From: Nephrocerus scutellatus
Taxonomy: Eukaryota > Arthropoda > Insecta > Diptera > Pipunculidae
Reading direction: 5' to 3'
Length of the DNA stretch: 64,000 nucleotides
Assembly: GCA_947095585.1 (NCBI GenBank)
Contig: OX352762.1
Coordinates: 30,852,669-30,916,668 of the forward strand
The translations under genes were made by a program, and so were the position numbers. The notes beneath the pieces are model-generated. The model was not told the origin of the DNA and searched no databases. It saw only the letters and a list, made by a program, of their open reading frames with translations. How positions within the stretch are numbered: the first letter of the stretch is position 1; each line of letters starts with the position of its first letter. Of this stretch, positions 1 through 10,694 are shown piece after piece.

Positions 1-588
1 TTCTCAATTCAGGTTGTAGTTTTTTATGTGTGCGATCTTTATCAATCACACAGCCAGCCACTTTGAACTCAAACAACTATTACTTGAACAGATTCGTTTA
101 ATGCAAAAAGTAGGTTATACTTAGACTACTTTTTTAAATTACAATAAATCCGTGAATATTATTTATTATTCATTTCTGAATAATGAGGTCAAAAAGGTCA
201 AGTTATCTTCTTTTTTTTAATTTAGCTTGTAAATAGTTTAAAAAATGGAAAAAAATCATAATTGAGTTACTTTACTTTTGGAATAAGGTGGCGGGTAGAT
301 TTAAATTAGAACCCCTGATTGGGAAACCCTGTATGAGTATTTCCTTTAAAATTTTGTTGTAAAGCATTAATCTCTACAACCTATCTTACTAAAAAAAAAA
401 TAGAAAATAGAAATGGAATGTTATAGTACACAGTATATAATTTTTGATAAGTCACACCCTCGTCAGATCGCTAGCAAATGTTCGTTTATTTTAACAAACA
501 GACACAGAAACTCACGCAATATATCAATTCAATTACCCCGGTCCAAGAAAACATAATGAATGACAACAACACCACAACATTAAAATAC
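1..588 (-). other. mam: Probable 3' UTR and downstream DNA of mam
   Basis: This sequence follows the stop codon on the minus strand. It is AT-rich, without an open frame that continues the protein. Candidate AATAAA signals on the minus strand are at 490-485 and 167-162. Where the transcript actually ends cannot be told and may be outside the window. Confidence 0.5.
485..490 (-). promoter_or_regulatory. Candidate poly(A) signal AATAAA, about 100 nt after the mam stop
   Basis: TTTATT on the plus strand reads AATAAA on the gene strand, 99 nt past the TAA. A second AATAAA is at 167-162. In AT-rich DNA such hexamers occur by chance, so usage is unproven. Confidence 0.35.
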
Positions 589-1475
589 TTATTGCAGAAT
601 ATCCTGAATGTTAAAATTGTCATTATCGAGTGAATTGAGAAGATCCTGCGTGGAGAAATTGCTGCCATCGCCAACGGGAAGATTCTCGAAAAACTCGAGA
701 CACAAATCATTTGAATTGGCCACAACCGAATTAATTGTTTGGTTGATGGACGATGTTGCTGCTGTGGATTGCATTGAAGTTGCGATGACATTAGAATTGC
801 TGCTAGGTACGCCGCTGCCAGGGTTGTTATTGTTGGGAACAGCAACACCGCCAGTGCCAGCAGCTGCAATGGCGTTCTGCTGGTTGTTGCCACCCACAGC
901 CGCCGACGCCGAAGACATTTGTATCATTTGTGTGTGTTGCTGATGCGTTGTTGTTGTCTGCTGCACAAATTGTTGCTGTTGCTGTTGCTGCATTGTGATC
1001 TGTTGCGATTGAGACATATGCATTGAAGCAGCTGCCATCTGCATTTGTGTCATCATATTCTGCTGCTGTTGTGTCGAGCTTCCTCCACCAACTCCTCCAC
1101 CAACACCGAGGATGCCATGTGATTGCTGTTGTGAATGATGTTGCTGCTGCTGTTGTTGTTGTTGCTGTTGTTGAAGCATTTGTTGCATTACAGCCGCTTG
1201 TTGTGACTGATTCATGTTGGCCGAAACCATCATATTCTGCTGAGATTGCTGAGCAACAAGTTGATTCTGCTGTTGTTGTTGTTGTTGAGCAGCAGCAGCC
1301 GCTGCTGCTGCGGCTGCTTGTTGTTGCTGCTGTCGCAGTAATTGCTGTTGCATCTGTGCTGGAGTCAATTGCATTCCTGAAGTTGGACCACCCTGTGGTC
1401 CCACTAATCCACTAGGACCATTTGGCCCGATGGCACCTCCAGCACCTCCAGAATTTGGCATGCCGCCATAACCAC
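589..1475 (-). CDS. mam: mam terminal coding exon with acidic tail and stop
   Basis: The acceptor TTGCAG lies just above 1475. The two entering bases GT complete Gly, followed by [13 protein letters not shown]. Long Gln runs, an Ala run and Ser/Thr/Asn-rich spacers follow, and then the conserved-looking tail of about 40 residues. The TAA stop is at 591-589. The tail resembles a short acidic activation segment ([19 protein letters not shown]); this is inferred from composition. CAG/CAA codons are mixed within the Gln runs, typical of maintained rather than newly expanded tracts. Confidence 0.76.
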
Positions 1476-4029
1476 CTGCAATGTGATGACAACATTAAAT
1501 TTGTTATTCAGAATTTGCTATCGCATAAAGTCCTAGGCTACTTCTGCTTTGAACACCTAAGATGGAAATAGCGGTAAAACAACGGCAAGCAAAGATCCGA
1601 CATTCAAGTGAATTAATTGTCCTGGCACTAAATTTAGGTCACCAACTTGATCGAGTGGTATGCAAGTGTATGGCTAATAACCACCTTGTAAATTGTAGCT
1701 AGATTAGTGGGAGTGAAATGTCTTAGGAAGCCTTTATATTTTGGCATTAAGGAATTCGTTATTCCAACAAAACATACCGCGAATTGCAAATTGTTAGCTA
1801 GATTTCCTCGAAGCCAGTGCAATTCATGGATAAAGGTTGATGGCTTGAGTTGCGTTTAGAAAAATTAAAATTTTACGTTATTGTATTCCTTTATTACAGA
1901 GAATAGGTTAGAATAGAATTTATCCTGCTTAACATACGCCGATGAGTCGCCGGAAAAGATGTCAGCCAGGGTAAGTGATTTCTTCAACAAAATAATGTAT
2001 GGGCTATGCATGTAATTAGATGTAGCAGACAGGAGATAATTGATAAACTAAAAAAGTGTCATAGCCTCGGGGAATACCCTCATTAATTTAAAACTTGCAA
2101 CCATTCAAGATAACTTTTAAACGGAAATTTAAAACCAATGAAGCAATTGATTAATTGGTTAATTGATTCGAAAAACGCGCATTTTTGTCAAAAGAGATTC
2201 ATGTTTGACTTTGTCAAATGGCTTCGGAATATCAAGGCAATAACTTTGCGTTCACCACTAAGTAACAAGTAATGAATTGACAGGTTCCACTTTTAAGTGA
2301 AATACGTCATTGTCAGTAACGCGTTGTCAGCTGCTCATGGTCATATTCGTGATTTAAAAATTATCATAAGCTGACGGCTAATCATGTGATCGTGAGTTGC
2401 TTCAATTTTTTCTTCGTGAGCGAAGACATCGAACTTACCTGAATTAAAACCTCCCGGTTGTTGTCGCATTGGGCCACTACCACCACCGCTACCACCGCCA
2501 GTTCCACCGGGCACGCCACCTTGTACATTGAAAGACATATTCTGCTGCTGTGACATCATCATATGTCGCCATTCCTGCTGTGAACCTATTGGCATTCCTT
2601 CGGGATTCACTTGCACATTAGGCGGCCTCTGTAACCCTGGACCCATGGGTCCGCCGTATGGCCCCATCGCTGACCGGGGAGGACCACCAGCGCCGGAATG
2701 TTGCATATACATTGAGTGTTGTGGCCTCATCATTGGACCTGAGAAACAAGGAGTGTTAAAAATGCAGAAATATCTAAAGTGCAAAACACCACAGTGCAGA
2801 TTGTAGATTGGCCATAAAATTCGACCATGTACAACTTTACTTACCGGACGGTGGAATTGGCTGCTGGCTCATGCGCCGCATTGCTGCAGCCTGTGCCGCT
2901 GCATTGGGGAAGCGGCCACCAGACGACTGATGCATCATCTGGGCTTGCATCAGTTGTGCCTGTGTAGCTTTGTATTCGGGTGGTGGTGGACGGTTGCCGC
3001 CCAAGTGTTGCTGTTGCATCGCCTGCGCTCGCATCATTTGTTGTTGTTGCATAAACTTCGCTTGGCTCATATTCATTGCAGGACCGCCTGACATCATCAT
3101 AGAATTTGGACCCATGCCGCCACCTGCAGTGGGGTTCATGGAATTTGCCGAAACCATTGAACCCAAGCCACCCATCTGACTGTTGGGACCCATCCCACCC
3201 ATGTTGCCGTGTGACATCTGGCTGGCCATACCCTGCCCCATTCCTTGTGCCATGCCACCAGCCATGCCTCCCATACTAGGATTCATCCCAGCCATTGGTC
3301 CATTCGCACCACCAGGACCCATTGCGTTCATCCCTTGTGCTCCACCACCACCTTGTGAGCCATTAGGGTTTCCCTGTTGCTGCGGGTTCATCACATTAGC
3401 ACTGCCTGATCCGGGACAATTGGCACCGGCGGTGGCGCTGTTTGGACCACTAGCAACGTTGGCACCTCCAGCTGACGCATTACCGGGTCCTGCACTTGGA
3501 CCGGTTGGACCTGCTCCACCACCACCCAAACCGACGACATTCGCTGTCGCTGCAGCGGCTGCTGCTGCTGCTGCGGCCGCCGCTGCTGCTGCTTGTGCTT
3601 GTGTCTGTCGCTGTCGCATTGTTTGTGGCGCCTGCTGCTGCTGGGTAAAGCTTATCGACTGCGATTGCGACATAGTATAGGAATCGTTTGAAGCACCTAA
3701 ACATAAATGATATATATATATAAATATATATATATATACATATAGGATAGGGTGATAATGTGTGTTTGCTATTTCTTACCTGAAGTTCCATTCAATGGTT
3801 GATTCGATTGTTGATTTTGTGAATTGTTATTGCCTCCTTGTTGCTGCTGGTGCTGTTGCTGCTGTTGTGTAGGCTGCTGTTGTTGCGATTGTTGGTTTTG
3901 CGGATGTTGCTGCTGCGAATGCTGGGTGTGCTGTTGTTGTTGCTGATTGAAAAAGACTCCTTGTTGTGTCGCAACTGACACATTGCTCTTCATCTCACTG
4001 CTGAGATGTAAGTGTTGCCCCGTCGATAC
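589..4029 (-). CDS. mam: Mastermind-like Notch co-activator, C-terminal 762 residues (four exons, 5' part outside window)
   Basis: Mastermind bridges the Notch intracellular domain and Su(H) in the nucleus and recruits co-activators; that role is known for the family, not read from this sequence. Seen here: four minus-strand exons, 4029-3780, 3696-2845, 2738-2439 and 1475-589, all with GT/AG junctions. The first starts in phase 0, each later exon starts with the two bases GT completing a Gly codon, and the sum is 2289 nt (763 codons including TAA). The product is a chain of Gln, Ala, Gly-Met and Asn-rich segments ending in an acidic/hydrophobic tail with [11 protein letters not shown] and [19 protein letters not shown]. 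The N-terminal basic Notch-binding helix is not in the window, which fits a large gene with a long upstream intron. Alternatives are other poly-Q nuclear co-activators; the tail and overall layout favour Mastermind. No start codon is visible. Confidence 0.75.
1476..2438 (-). other. mam: Last intron (963 nt), probably with a decayed LINE scrap
   Basis: Donor GTAAGTTCG at 2438 and acceptor TTGCAG at 1476. The segment at about 1650-1750 resembles positions about 53600-53700 (part of the J1 LINE copy), sharing TTGTARATTGTAGCYAGAYT and nearby sequence, so a degenerate LINE fragment probably sits in this intron. The remainder is unremarkable. Confidence 0.55.
2439..2738 (-). CDS. mam: mam exon, Pro/Met/Gly-rich with QEWRHMMM motif
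   Basis: The acceptor TTTCTCAG ends at 2739; the exon is 300 nt. It reads [15 protein letters not shown], then a [13 protein letters not shown] Gly/Pro stretch, then [15 protein letters not shown] and a Gly-Ser tract. The donor AATTCAG|GTAAGT is at 2439/2438. The phase (two bases in, one base out) matches both neighbouring exons exactly, which argues against a chance open frame. Confidence 0.74.
2739..2844 (-). other. mam: Short intron (106 nt)
   Basis: Donor GTAAGTAAAG at 2844 and acceptor CCTTGTTTCTCAG at 2739. No repeat or other feature is seen inside. Confidence 0.7.
2845..3696 (-). CDS. mam: mam exon, poly-Ala and Gly-Met-rich
   Basis: The acceptor TTTAG lies at 3698-3697, only 83 nt below the previous donor. 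The exon is 852 nt and opens [13 protein letters not shown]. It carries a run of about 15 Ala encoded by GCN codons, a Gly/Asn/Ala-rich stretch, a Gly-Met-Gly-rich stretch (repeated GGM/GQGM/NPSM units) and a conserved-looking segment [19 protein letters not shown] before a second poly-Ala/Met part. The donor CCGTCCG|GTAAGT ends at 2845. The non-repetitive [10 protein letters not shown] block is the best anchor for a homology search. Confidence 0.75.
3697..3779 (-). other. mam: Short intron (83 nt) with a TA microsatellite
   Basis: Donor GTAAGAAATAG and acceptor TATGTTTAG bound an 83-nt intron. Most of its middle is an alternating TA/TATA tract at about 3708-3742. The size is within the usual range of fly short introns. 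Confidence 0.7.
3780..4029 (-). CDS. mam: mam exon (leftward first in window), Gln-rich
   Basis: The acceptor is a pyrimidine-rich tract ending in CATCAG at 4031-4030. The exon opens in phase 0 with [20 protein letters not shown] and then becomes a Gln/Asn/His tract of about 55 residues ending NQPLNGTS. The donor is TCAG|GTAAG at 3780/3779 and leaves one base of a Gly codon. Length 250 nt. The exon reads open upstream of its first Met, so that internal Met is not a start. Confidence 0.75.
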
Positions 4030-4039
4030 CTGATGGTAA

Positions 4040-6090
4040 GAAAACAGAGGAGAAATCGTTTAAGTAAATTATAAAGTAACGGCAAAGTTAAAAAAAACAG
4101 AACTCGAAGGTGCCCAAGTCTCACAATTCAGAATTCAGCGAAAGTATCAAGGCTAGGAAAAAAAGTCGATCTAAGTAGTCTACAGTTAACAGTTAAACGA
4201 AAAAATGCACTTTCCAAATATTTTGTCTGTTGTTATTGACAATTGCATCTATGCATTTATTAAAAATATTTATGATCTTTGTAAAAACGGGTAAAACGCT
4301 TTAGTTTAGCTGTTGATGGTATCCGGTTGTGTACGAGTGGTACGAGTGTAATCGGCGCAGCTGAAGAGCTGCATGAACTCGCTTAATATAGAGAAGACTT
4401 CAAATACTGGTTTCTGTGTTTATACACCGTTGGAGCCCAGGCTATGCCATCAAGTGCTGGGCTGCTTCAGTTAAAATTGGTGTCATTATGTCTGGAAGCA
4501 GTACTGCTTCTAGTCACTAACAAAAGTTGTAGACACATTTGAAACTGATTGCTACAAGCAAGGAAGGTTGGAAGAATACCAACGAGTGGCCCAAATCAAA
4601 GAGTTCAGGGCACTGTCAGCTGAGCAAATTTTACCAAAAAACTTTTGTTCACAAATAAAACTGCACCATGAAACAACGGACACTGAAATCGATCTTTGTG
4701 CGTTCCAGCGAGAAACCCTACAATGTCCAGCCATAAACATAACCATCGACGATACCTCCTGTGCGACTAGTATTAATATTGCATTAAAAAGCAAATGCGA
4801 AAAGAAAAAAATTCTCACAATTATTATTTGCATTTTAGGGTCATGTAAACTGCAATCCCCCCTTCGATTGCAGCTTATGCCACGGAATACCAAAGGTGTA
4901 GGCAATATCTATTGGGTGGAATCCAATAACTCGACGAAATGAACGCGCGTCGGCATCAGCAGGCGGATTACAACCCGCATCTTCTCCACCCACAGAAGCG
5001 AAAAAAAAACAACAACCACAACAACAACACAAACTATAATTCAACCGAAAAAGAAATTAGGTAAAATTCGTTTTTTCATTTAAACGGATCCGTGCAAGCC
5101 GGTTTCCATGAAATGAGAGAAATGCGATATGTTCGTGTATCTACTGCTCGACCAAGGACTTGTTGTTTAGCGCGATATACTTTGTTGTTGCCATTGTTGT
5201 CGTCGTCTCTGTCAACTTTCGTTGTTGTACCAACAACTAATGTGAATATTGTGTATTATACCCTGTACTTCCCACGTGCAGTGCAGTGCAAAAATAAGAC
5301 GAAAACGAGAACAACAACCAAAACAGAGCAGAACATCAGAAAAGAATCAAGAAAAACTTTGCAGCAACCTCATTTTAGGAGGTCGATCAACAGCTTCACA
5401 GCACAGCGTGCGTCTCATTCATGTACTCCTCCCGATTCAATCGTCTCACACTTCTGGCAGGCACCCTCATGAATTCAGGCAATCGGGACTGATACGGCGT
5501 CCTGGCCACAGGGAGAAATGTGGGTTCAGCTGTTTTTCTTTTATGGATGAGTTTATATGTAAGGGTGGTTTAGAGTGCTATGGGTACTCGTCTGTATGAG
5601 CACCTAACTTCTACAGACTACAAGACTAGAGACGCATTTTTGAATATTAATAAGCTGCTCTTGTATGCCCCTTTTTTCTCCTTGTTATTTAGCTTTATGT
5701 TATCTGTTATAACGTTAACGGATATCTATACTCTTAGATACACATACCTACATCTTTATACTCGTAAATGCATAAACAACTTGCAGACAATTAGAATTAA
5801 TCGCGTATTCTTTCCTAACTGCAGTAGAGCGGTGCGTTCGTTCTTCATTCACATAAATTTTTAACTTGATATTTACGCGGCTTTATGGTTTTTTTCAGGA
5901 ACACGGGCAGTGCAGGATAACGGGCACAAATAGAATCTCGACGACCCAGTTTCCGTATAAGCTATGATAATTTTGTTTTGCAAATACAGGGTGACTCAGC
6001 ATCGATGAATATAGGTATATATAACATAATTACGATTTTAAAGACTGCGCCAAAAGAGACAGTTAGTTGCATTTTGTCGCCCACGTTTGA
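4040..6090. other. Intronic DNA, no assigned feature
   Basis: The stretch holds overlapping open frames of about 120 codons on both strands at 4552-4942 and another at 5092-5472. None contains a motif I recognise, and both strands are open at once, so these are not called as genes. The base composition at 4300-5500 is less AT-rich than further right and includes CAA-rich runs at about 5000-5040. This proximal part of the intron is the least repeat-filled and may hold regulatory sequence. Confidence 0.3.
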
Positions 6091-6099
6091 AAAACGGTC

Positions 6100-7530
6100 T
6101 ACAGGGTTGCAGTCGTCTTATTAAAAAACCATTTGCCGATTGACTAACTACCGCGATGTTTGTTTTCCATAAATCCTACCACAAAGGACTTTCCGAGCCG
6201 GATCCTCTTCGCTCATGCGAGCTAGATCTCCTGCCCATGGAGCATACACCGATCATTCTCTTCGCGAAGTCAACTTCGCATTAACGCTCGTAGATCCCAT
6301 CATTACAGAGTCGCCGGACTTGTTCTTCCTTACAACTGGGATCAATTATCCTTCGTAAGACTCCTCTCGAACGCATCAAAGAGCTCAGAGTGGTTTTTAC
6401 TTAGCACCAAAGTCTCGGATCCATATGTGAGTACAAATATGACCATTGTATAATAAACACACCAACAGCTTTGATGTTATGGTTAAATTCCTGATTTGAC
6501 AGATGAACAAAATCTTTGTTTACTTTAAAAGCCGTCTACGTTTATATGTAAAGTGTTGCACTACTTCAACTTTGCGCTTCACCTCCTAATTGTAGGACCA
6601 GTGTTGGAACTTCTGCTCGCAGACGTGGCCATCATGTAATTTGTTTTGCTCTCATTCATGTGCGCCCGACATTTTGTGCGGTCCGCTGACTCAGGATGAA
6701 GCTCCTGTACAGCTATTGGGTTTTTACCAACGAAATCAATGTCGTTTGCGAAAGCCAAGCCAGTATCTGGCTTGAAAACGCTCCGGATAATTTTACTTGT
6801 TCATGGTCAACCAACATAGTCGTGTCAATTTATTTGGGATGCCAAATTCTCTCATGGGTTTATAAAGTTATACTTTGGCTACGCTGTAAAAGGCGTCTTT
6901 AAAGTCTATATGATGTAATGAGTGTGTATCGTATACGATCATACGATCTATACGAGTTTTATATTTTATATACTTTTATCCTTTTTGCTACTGCGCGCAC
7001 GGCAGTGACTAAGATGTTTTATGATCAGTGTTCTGCTAGTGAGAGAGAGAGAGCGTGATGTCGGGATGCCACTTCTCCAATCGTATGCCATCGTTTTATC
7101 CGCTACACAGGGTGATAGCGGAGGTCATTTCCAACCAAAATAGCCACATGAAGTTTTATCGAATTGTTGATGGCTCAAAAGTTATTCCATATTAAAAATA
7201 ACGAGCAGATTAAAATAAATTTTATTCGACGATGCCGATATGTATTATGGCAAATGGTGGACACTTCGAACACTTATATATAACTATAATTTACTATTAG
7301 TATAAATTGCTTCGTGTAAAGATTAAATCAGAACCGCTGGGATGCCATTGATTTCGGGGCACTACTATTTTGGAGCCGATTTATCGCTCTGCTAACTTCG
7401 TCTATGCTTGGGTAGCGCCTGAATTGTGTGGCCGTCATCATCATTAATCAACTCATAAAAACGCTTTTCCCATTATTCCAAGATTCCTTTAAGATCGGTA
7501 ATTAGCGCACGCTTCACGCACGCATCACTA
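6100..7530 (-). mobile_element. RTE1-family non-LTR retrotransposon fragment
   Basis: Antisense similarity to the copy at 57330-59800 is visible at several points: 6170-6360 matches the C-terminal coding part (the region encoding the GTRRRGRP-type segment), 6590-6690 matches the NESKTKYMAATSA region, 6830-6920 matches the reverse-transcriptase motif A region, and 7340-7530 matches the IDEVSRAINRL region. A motif resembling the RT catalytic box reads FANDIDFVG, with Asn replacing Asp, so it would be dead. The stretch about 6930-7330 is not clearly matched. The frame is thoroughly broken. Confidence 0.7.
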
Positions 7531-7874
7531 TACGGCACCAGAATATCACATGTACAGCATCATATCATGCGTATTTGGAATCCAGGTGATCAATGTGGTG
7601 AGAAAAATGCGTGTTTTTTTTTGGAAGCGCCAGGAATCGAACCCGCTATATACACATATAGCGAATATCCACAATTAAATTATAAAAATCTGATCAATCT
7701 TGTCAGTTTTATAACTTTAGTTTTACAAAGACTAAGCGTTGCATAATTGGAATAATAAAGTCGATTAGGAATCAAACGTTAAAATAGAAAAATAATTAAG
7801 AGCTCGTCTGTAAAACGCAACAACAACCAACAAATCATCAAAATAATGTGCAGTATGATTCAAAAGCTGACGGA

Positions 7875-7987
7875 AGTTATTACTCCCGGAACGTTTGTCA
7901 TCCATTCGCGAGAGGTGTTACTGGGATTCGAACCAAGAACCTCCTGCTCAGTAGCCACGTGCTTTTCCACTGGGCCACGGCGCCCAC
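7875..7987 (-). mobile_element. tRNA-derived SINE, head part
   Basis: On the minus strand it starts with a tRNA-like head: an A-box-like TGGCCCAGTGG and a B box GGTTCGAATCC. It then continues into the family body and is truncated. Compared with the copy at 39680-39980 it lacks about 25 nt just after the head. No tail is present. Confidence 0.7.
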
Positions 7988-8044
7988 TTATTGTAGATAT
8001 CCTAAGATCAAAAATAACAGACCCAAATTTAGGGTTAAAAATTG

Positions 8045-8360
8045 CGACCCCGAAGGGCGAAGTTAATAATCAGGGCAAAGGAATTTGTTTTCAGCGTGCG
8101 TGTGTTTGTCTGATTGTAAGTTTATCCACTCGAATATATCAACTTCTACCAGTCGGAATTCGATGGGAATTTTTTTTAAAACAATTGTTTAGCGCTCGAC
8201 TTGTGATGGCGTAATTTTAAGATTTTTTTAATCATTTTTAACGAAGAAAAATATTAAAAACGGGGCTTTGGGTAATAACTCTAGTAAAGTCTATAGACTG
8301 AACTACAACTTTCCATACGGCGAGCTGAGAAGCTCCGATTAACTATCTTATCTTGATATA
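8045..8360 (+). mobile_element. Repeat family B (hairpin-ended, Helentron/DINE-like) copy 1
   Basis: It begins with CCCCGAAGGGCGAAG and shares with 29393-29760 and 36061-36850 the phrases CTTCTACCAGTC, GATGGGA and GATGGCGTAA. It ends after the hairpin GAGCT-GAGA-AGCTC at 8323-8336. No coding capacity. Rolling-circle affiliation is inferred from the near-terminal hairpin and general look only. Confidence 0.5.
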
Positions 8361-9735
8361 TGTACGTACTCGTACGTAATTTAAAATGAAAAAATTAATA
8401 TTTCAGAAGATTACCGGCGACAACGACTTATATTCACACTTTTATGACATATGGATAGGCGGTTATTTCTAATTTAGAAAATGGACTTGCAATACGTTTC
8501 TTTTATATCACTTGTTGTAGTCAATTCGAAGTCCATGAGGATTTATATCCTTTCATTAGACTGTTCATATTGCTACGTTCGAGTGCATGTGTATTCGCCT
8601 AGTTTACAGCAGATAAGGCGAAAAGCTACAAATTCCGATGAGCACAAGGAAAGCAACATACATACACACATACTCGTATATAAGTTCCCCACGGCTAATT
8701 CCTAGAATTATACGAGAAATACGAGAGCCCTTCAAACGGTCGAATAGGGTAAATCTTGAAGATATTGGGGAGGGGAATACGTGTATTTGTGGTACACGAA
8801 CAAATGAACAGTGTCAGTAGCGTGTGCAAATCCCAGATGTGATTTTTTTATGTGCATTTAAAATACGCACAAATAGGTAGATATTGGCTCTGTGATGTAA
8901 GTAGGTTTAGGTATAAGCGTAAATATAGTCGGATGTAAGAGTATGTATATGTAGCACGATCCTTTGAATACTCTACCGAAATAAAGCAAGTTATCGTAAA
9001 CTCCTGGGCCAGTCATATACAAAAAAAATTTATAGAAAATTTACGACTATGAAGCAAAATAAACATTCTTGGCATAATGAACACTGGTGGGTTGTGGGTG
9101 GTGGGGTTTGTGTACGTGTAAATAATAAATCACAAAAGAGCCTAAAGCTCAAAACGGTTCTCCCTGTTGCTATCGCCTTTCCTCTATTTCCTCCGGTACT
9201 CCAATTAATTTTTCTCTACATTAGCAAACGGAATTTATGTATTAAGTACAACATGAGATTCTATTTTCTATGAATTTTCATTTTCATGTCAGTTAAATAA
9301 AATAGCACATAGTGCAGTGAATTTTTTGGAGCAAAAAGCTGGTATTATTTTAGAGATACCAGACAGGATATGAGATTAAGCTTTTTTGAGTTTCTACGAA
9401 AAGCATTGAGAACTTTATTGATAGCATAGTGGAAAAGTGTTAGGAATTAAAATTACAAATTCTCAACCCTCTGACAGCTTTAAGGGTCGAACGCTTTACT
9501 TTTTGTAATAGGATTTTTTCTATTCGTCAAATAATTAAATATTTCTCATCCTTGCAACTAAATATGAAAATATAAGATTTTTATAAAAACTATCATCATA
9601 TCACAAGGGTTCACACACAGGTTGTTTTCTTAGTCAAAGCATCTCTCCATTTACTCCCATTTACTAGATTGTATATCAAGGATAGCAAGGTGTTACCGTA
9701 AAGAGAATCCCAAGCGTTCTCTCCACCTACCTTTT
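8361..9735. other. Intronic DNA, no assigned feature
   Basis: AT-rich, with short open frames below 75 codons and no recognisable motif. Short CATACATACACACATAC-type runs occur near 8650. Nothing else seen. Confidence 0.3.
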
Positions 9736-9739
9736 AGTT

Positions 9740-10690
9740 CAATTCTTATTTTTCGATTTCCTTGATGGGCGAAAGAAAGCAGCCTGGGAGAAGAATCTCG
9801 TCCGTGAACTACAACAGTATAGAAAACGAGGACCGCACCAGGCGCGGAAGTTCTACCAAAGAGTCCGCGGTATGACGCAATACACACCGCATTGCACATA
9901 CTTCAAAGACAAAGAGGTTAATCTGAACGCCGATTTTAAAAGCATCTTAAAGCGATGGGAAAAGCACTTTCATGAGTTGCTAACTGAGGAATTGGAGGCT
10001 CCACCAATGACCGAAGACCACACTATGCTGCCACCACCAAGCATAGACGAAGTTAGCAGAGCGATAAATCGGCTCAAAAATAATAAGGCCCCGGGATCTG
10101 GTGGTATCCCAGCGGAGCTTATTAAAACAGGAAGCCCCGCAATACCCCAAGCAATTCATGAACTAATAGTGCAAGTATGGGAGGAAGAAGCAATGCCAGA
10201 AGACTGACGAAGAGGCATCCTGTGCCCCATATATAAGAAAAGAGATATCACATCTGCAGCAGTTATCGTGGTATAACGTTGTTGAGCACCGCATATAAGA
10301 TTTTCTCCTCTATCCTTCAAGACAGGATAGCCCTATACGCTCAAGGGATCATTGGTCCATACCAGTGTGGCTTCATCCCAGGCAAATCAACAACTGATCA
10401 GATTTACACTCTTAGGCAGGTGATGGAAAAATGTATCGAGTTTCAAAACTCACTACACCATATTTTTATAGACTTGAAAGTTGCCTATGATATCATAGCC
10501 AGAGTAGAACTTTATAAAGCCATGAAAGAATTCGGCATACCAAATATACTGACACGACTAGGTTAGGTTAACCATGACCAATGTTATAAGCCAAGTAAAA
10601 ATATCCGGGACCGGTAGAGAGATTTTTTACGGGAGCCCAGGACCGGACACCGGTTGTAGAGCCAAATATGATGATGATGATGAGCAGTTT
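9740..10690 (+). mobile_element. RTE1-family non-LTR retrotransposon, internally deleted copy
   Basis: The plus strand encodes, with breaks, the linker and reverse-transcriptase N-terminal half: LKNNKAPGSGGIPAELIKTG, QVWEEEAMPED, a fingers segment TAYKIFSSILQDR, YQCGFIPGKSTTDQIYTLRQ and motif A IFIDLKVAYDIIARVELYK. After QVKISG the RT palm with the YADD box is missing, and the sequence jumps to the family's 3' end, GTTGTAGAGCCAAATATG followed by a TGATGATGA tail at about 10668-10682. The same 3' end closes the copy at 57330. One stop follows MPED, and further frameshifts exist. Confidence 0.8.
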
Positions 10691-10694
10691 ACGG

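Noticed and set aside
608..1415. Plus-strand open frames opposite the mam terminal exon
   Set aside because: They are antisense shadows of CAG/CAA and GCN repeats and show Val/Ala/Leu runs only for that reason.
2528..3680. Plus-strand open frames rich in Cys/Ile/Pro opposite the mam exons
   Set aside because: Mirror translation of Gly-Met-rich and Gln-rich coding on the other strand; no independent motif or splice logic.
4552..4942. Overlapping open frames of about 120 codons on both strands
   Set aside because: No recognisable domain, both strands are open together, and no splice sites compatible with the mam phase 0 acceptor were seen, so not called a gene or an extra exon.
5092..5599. 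Plus-strand frames of 126 and 116 codons
   Set aside because: Composition of translated non-coding DNA, two overlapping frames, no motif.
7846..8214. Plus-strand frame with LLGFEPRTSCSVATCFSTGP
   Set aside because: Antisense translation of the SINE head (VLLGFEPRT is the usual artefact); the same is seen at 39904-40128.
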